In this document: one piece after another, positions 61,376 to 64,000 of the stretch
How the letters are laid out: every line of letters begins with the position of its first letter
Numbering within the stretch: the first letter of the stretch is position 1
Assembly: GCA_001767525.1 (NCBI GenBank)
Contig: MELF01000024.1
Span: 1 to 64,000, forward strand
DNA: 64,000 bases
Direction: 5' to 3'
From: Acidobacteria bacterium RIFCSPLOWO2_12_FULL_68_19
Lineage (GTDB): Bacteria; Acidobacteriota; Vicinamibacteria; Vicinamibacterales; UBA2999
The notes under the pieces: generated by a model
The model's input: the letters and a program-made list of their open reading frames with translations, nothing else
The model's database searches: none
What the model was told of the DNA's origin: nothing
Program-made: the position numbers and the translations under genes

Positions 61376-62505
61376 AGCACGAACTTCTGCACACGCTCGC
61401 CGGCCTGCACTTCACCCGTGTAGATGTTCCCCTTCGAGTCGGTGGCAATCATGTGGAGCCCGTGGAACTGGCCGGCCCAGTTGCCGGTGCTCCCGATGCG
61501 GCCGAGGACCTTCCCGTCCTGCCGGTTCAGGATCCAGATCGTGTTGTTCTGGATGTCGGAGATGAACATGTCGCGCTGCCGGGGATCGGCCGAGAAGGCG
61601 ACGCCGCCGGCCGAGCCGCGGTCGAGCGTTGCCGTGGCGACGAAGAATTCCTTCACGTACTTCCCTTCGCGCGTGAACACCTGGATCCGGTTGCTCGGCC
61701 GGTCCGCGGCGTACACGAGCCCGTCGCGGGAGACGTTCAGCGTGACGTGGCCGAGGAAGTCCTTCGCCGGCGTCTTTGGATCGTAGCGGCCGCCGCCGCT
61801 GATCTCGGCGATCGGTTTGCCGTAGGCGCCCCAGCCGCGCTTGAACTGCAGCGAGTCCATGTCGTAGACGAGGATGCGGCCGCCGAGGTAGCTGTCGGCG
61901 GCGTACAGCTCGCGCCGCTCCTCGTCGAGGCGCAGCTCCTCGAGGCCGCCGACGATGAGCGGGGTCGACGGCGGATACCTGGCGCGGAACGCCTTGATCC
62001 CCTCGACGTCCTTGGCGGGCGGCTGATTCTCTCCCACCCGGCCGATCTCGCCAATCTGTCTGCCGTCGCGGGTGTACTTCCGGATGCGGTCGGATCCGAT
62101 CCAGACGTTCTCCTGGCGGTCGACGACCATCCCGTGTCCCTGCGGCGCGCTGAAGGAGGCGATGACCTCCCCGGCCGGGTTGAACGCGACGATGGTCGGC
62201 GCAGCGACGCAGCATTCCGCCGTCGGCGGCTCGAGCGTCGCGTAATTCTCGGTCTCGTCCAGGTCGGCGGGGCGGCTCAGCACCCACACGTTGTCGTTGT
62301 GATCGACGTCGAGGCCCGTGATGCCGCCGAAGAACCACTTGTTCGGGAGCGGCCGCTTCGGCCAGTCGGCGTCCACCTTGTAGCGCGGCCCGCCTTCCTG
62401 GGCGCTGACGACGATCGCGAGCCACAGAGCCGCAGAGGCACAGAGCCAGATCGTCTCGGTGACCCTGGGTATCGGTGGCCGGGATCCGCTGCGGGTAGTC
62501 ATCAA
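61357..62505 (-). CDS. Exported NHL-repeat beta-propeller protein
   Basis: The 382-residue protein has a signal peptide (ETIWLCASAALWLAIVVSAQ) and six or so NHL-type blades: ITGLDVDHNDNVWVLSRP, GHGMVVDRQENVWIGSD, HVTLNVSRDGLVYAADRPSN, QFHGLHMIATDSKGNIYTGE. Such propellers resemble peptidyl-alpha-hydroxyglycine lyase-like proteins of unclear function and are common in Acidobacteria. Start is ATG 62505 or 62502. Confidence 0.75.
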   Translation of the reverse strand: MMTTRSGSRPPIPRVTETIWLCASAALWLAIVVSAQEGGPRYKVDADWPKRPLPNKWFFGGITGLDVDHNDNVWVLSRPADLDETENYATLEPPTAECCVAAPTIVAFNPAGEVIASFSAPQGHGMVVDRQENVWIGSDRIRKYTRDGRQIGEIGRVGENQPPAKDVEGIKAFRARYPPSTPLIVGGLEELRLDEERRELYAADSYLGGRILVYDMDSLQFKRGWGAYGKPIAEISGGGRYDPKTPAKDFLGHVTLNVSRDGLVYAADRPSNRIQVFTREGKYVKEFFVATATLDRGSAGGVAFSADPRQRDMFISDIQNNTIWILNRQDGKVLGRIGSTGNWAGQFHGLHMIATDSKGNIYTGEVQAGERVQKFVLIAGSR

Positions 62506-62517
62506 TGCCTCCGGTGC

Positions 62518-64000
62518 TCAGTCGCGGAATCTCACGATGAGGTGTGCCTTGTTGGACGTCCCGTGGCCCCACTGGAGCCCAATCTCCGGATGGAGCGGCC
62601 ACGGGTTGCGGACGACGAGGTCGTGCCAGCCGGCCTCTCGAAGCAGGCCGGCGTCGATCGTCACCTGGAGCTCGGAGCCGCTCACCGGCGTGAACGGCAC
62701 CGGCACCCCTTTGAAGAGCACCTGCGACCGGCGGACGAAGTTGAAGCCGCGGAGCGTGATGGTGGTCGTGGGGCTCCCCTCCGTCACCATGATGGGGCTG
62801 ATCGACTCGATGGCCGGCTGCGGCGACTCGATTGGATTCGGCAGCGGCTGGCCCGGTCCGACCGGGCGCTGGCCGTTGAAGCGTCCGCCGCTGCCGGTGA
62901 AGGCGACCGCCTTGAACGCATGCACCCACAGCAGCGCCTCCACCGGCGGATTGAGCTCCGATTCGCGCCGGAACACCGGGTTGTAGCCGGCGCTGTAGCC
63001 GCGTTCGACGCGCTTGCCGCCGAGGATCACGGTGTCGATCTGCCGCAGGTTCGCGATGTTCTGCAGCGGATCGGCGTTCACGATGACCAGGTCGGCCAGC
63101 TTGCCCGGCTCGACGGTGCCGAGGTCCCTGCCGCGGGCGATCATCTCGGCCGACCACTTGGTGGCGCCCTGGATGATCTGCATCGGCGAGATGCCCGCCT
63201 CGACGAAGATCAGCATCTCGTGAATCAGGCTGTTGCCGGGGACGCGCGTCGGATTCGTGTTCGCGCCGGGCACGACGCGGCCGCCGGCGTCGGCGAACAG
63301 CTTGTGGAAGCGCAGCGCGTTCCGGAATCCTTGCAGCCGCCGCTCGCGCACGGCGCCCGTGCCGCCGGGCCGCCCCCGATAAACGGCGAGCGCCGTCTCG
63401 ATCCGCTCGGGCGGGTAGTAGGCGAGCAGGGCGGGGTCCGCCGTCTCGAAGAAGCGCCGGTCCTCCTGGGCGAACGTGTCCCAGTCGCGTTGGAATCCCG
63501 GATAGGTGGCCCGGAAGGTCGGCGTCAGCGCCACGCCGTGCTCGACGAGGAGCTGAATGAGGTCCTTCGCCTTCGCCTCGTCCATGTCCGCGTAGAGGTC
63601 CGCTTCGTTGCGCGGGTCGTCTTCGCTCACGACGGGCGTCCGCGCCACCGAACGGCCGATGCCCGCCGAGTGCGGCAGGTTGGTCGTGCCGAGCAGCGCC
63701 GCCTCGCGCGGTCCGAGCACCGGCCCGTAGGCGCGCATGAACGTCGGCTTGCCCACCCGCCTGGCCTCGTCGGCCACGGCGCGGTTGATCTCCATGGGGA
63801 GGCCGCCTTCGGCAATCTGAATCATGTCGGCGCCGAGCTCGGCCCACGTGCGCACGAGCGCGCGCGCCTCTTCGGCCGTCTTCGGCGTGCGGCCCGGCGT
63901 GCCGGGCGTCTCGAGGCCGGTGCCGCCGATCGGATGGTTCGTGAACCGGGAAATGCCGGTGAACGGACGAGGGCCGCGGACCAGGCCCTTGTGAACGGCG
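62518..64000 (-). CDS. Amidohydrolase with C-terminal IPT/TIG domain, 5' end off the window
   Basis: The frame is open to the right edge, so the N-terminus, including the first metal-binding HxH, lies outside. The visible part (over 490 residues) has amidohydrolase barrel segments: GADMIQIAEGGLPMEINRAV, LLVEHGVALTPTFRATY, GGRVVPGANTNPTRVPGNSL and the closing GTVEPGKLADLVIVNADPL. The last 90 residues are an IPT/TIG-type Ig domain (ISPIMVTEGSPTTTITLRGF). It is probably an exported imidazolonepropionase- or prolidase-like hydrolase. Confidence 0.75.
   Translation of the reverse strand, partial: AVHKGLVRGPRPFTGISRFTNHPIGGTGLETPGTPGRTPKTAEEARALVRTWAELGADMIQIAEGGLPMEINRAVADEARRVGKPTFMRAYGPVLGPREAALLGTTNLPHSAGIGRSVARTPVVSEDDPRNEADLYADMDEAKAKDLIQLLVEHGVALTPTFRATYPGFQRDWDTFAQEDRRFFETADPALLAYYPPERIETALAVYRGRPGGTGAVRERRLQGFRNALRFHKLFADAGGRVVPGANTNPTRVPGNSLIHEMLIFVEAGISPMQIIQGATKWSAEMIARGRDLGTVEPGKLADLVIVNADPLQNIANLRQIDTVILGGKRVERGYSAGYNPVFRRESELNPPVEALLWVHAFKAVAFTGSGGRFNGQRPVGPGQPLPNPIESPQPAIESISPIMVTEGSPTTTITLRGFNFVRRSQVLFKGVPVPFTPVSGSELQVTIDAGLLREAGWHDLVVRNPWPLHPEIGLQWGHGTSNKAHLIVRFRD

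Overview
The window is a high-GC bacterial chromosome segment, probably from an Acidobacteriota lineage of the Vicinamibacteria type. This placement is an inference from gene content: a DUF5916-type outer-membrane protein, an N-acyl-D-amino-acid deacylase-like amidohydrolase, three tandem copies of a secreted family I associate with Acidobacteria, many small c-type cytochromes, and a sigma factor paired with a Ser/Thr kinase. Base composition changes along the window. Much of the left part, clearest around 6.5-10 kb, is visibly less GC-rich than the very GC-rich right part. That contrast, with broken IS66 pieces at the left edge and toxin-antitoxin genes at the right, suggests that about 1.6-26.2 kb is an accessory island.

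Layout. 0-1.5 kb: remnants of IS66-type transposons in opposite orientations and a perfect 53-bp tandem duplication. 1.6-14.9 kb (minus strand): a long operon encoding a small membrane protein, a von Willebrand A lipoprotein interrupted by an in-frame amber codon, a membrane protein, a large tubulin/FtsZ-like GTPase, an Hsp70/actin-fold ATPase with an extra N-terminal domain, and four envelope proteins with Ig-like, pre-peptidase C-terminal (PPC), PEGA and BACON domains. 15.8-26.2 kb (plus strand, divergent): an ECF-like sigma factor, an unknown protein, a Ser/Thr kinase, a J-domain-like membrane protein with a zinc ribbon, a GrpE-like protein, a long DnaK-like protein, a TPR/OmpA-like inner-membrane protein, a two-ring Clp ATPase and a 39-residue ORF. 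Together they look like a membrane-anchored machine: cytoskeletal-type NTPases and a dedicated Hsp70 cycle inside, and adhesive or binding modules outside. This is the part most likely to be an undescribed system.

26.2-44.8 kb: PIN/Phd toxin-antitoxin pair, DUF5916 outer-membrane protein, DinB-like protein, cytochromes, a small gene pair whose second member is frameshifted, a D-aminoacylase-type amidohydrolase, the three-gene tandem family, a lytic transglycosylase, a calcium-type P-ATPase divergent from a NhaR-like LysR regulator, a di-heme peroxidase, a hydrolase and a flippase-like membrane protein.

44.8-51.3 kb: a complete, tightly overlapping SUF iron-sulfur operon (Rrf2 regulator, sufA-like gene, sufB, sufC, sufD, sufS, sufU, sufT). 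51.3-64 kb: a metalloprotease-like lipoprotein, the NAD-salvage pair of nicotinamidase and nicotinate phosphoribosyltransferase, an ACT-domain protein, a beta-propeller protein, a di-heme cytochrome, a run of carboxylate-metabolism genes (DASS transporter, malate dehydrogenase, split UxaA/SuyAB-like dehydratase), an NHL-propeller protein and an amidohydrolase that runs off the right edge.

Several gene junctions carry imperfect inverted or stuttering repeats, each built from a different short word. I saw no rRNA, tRNA or CRISPR array by eye.
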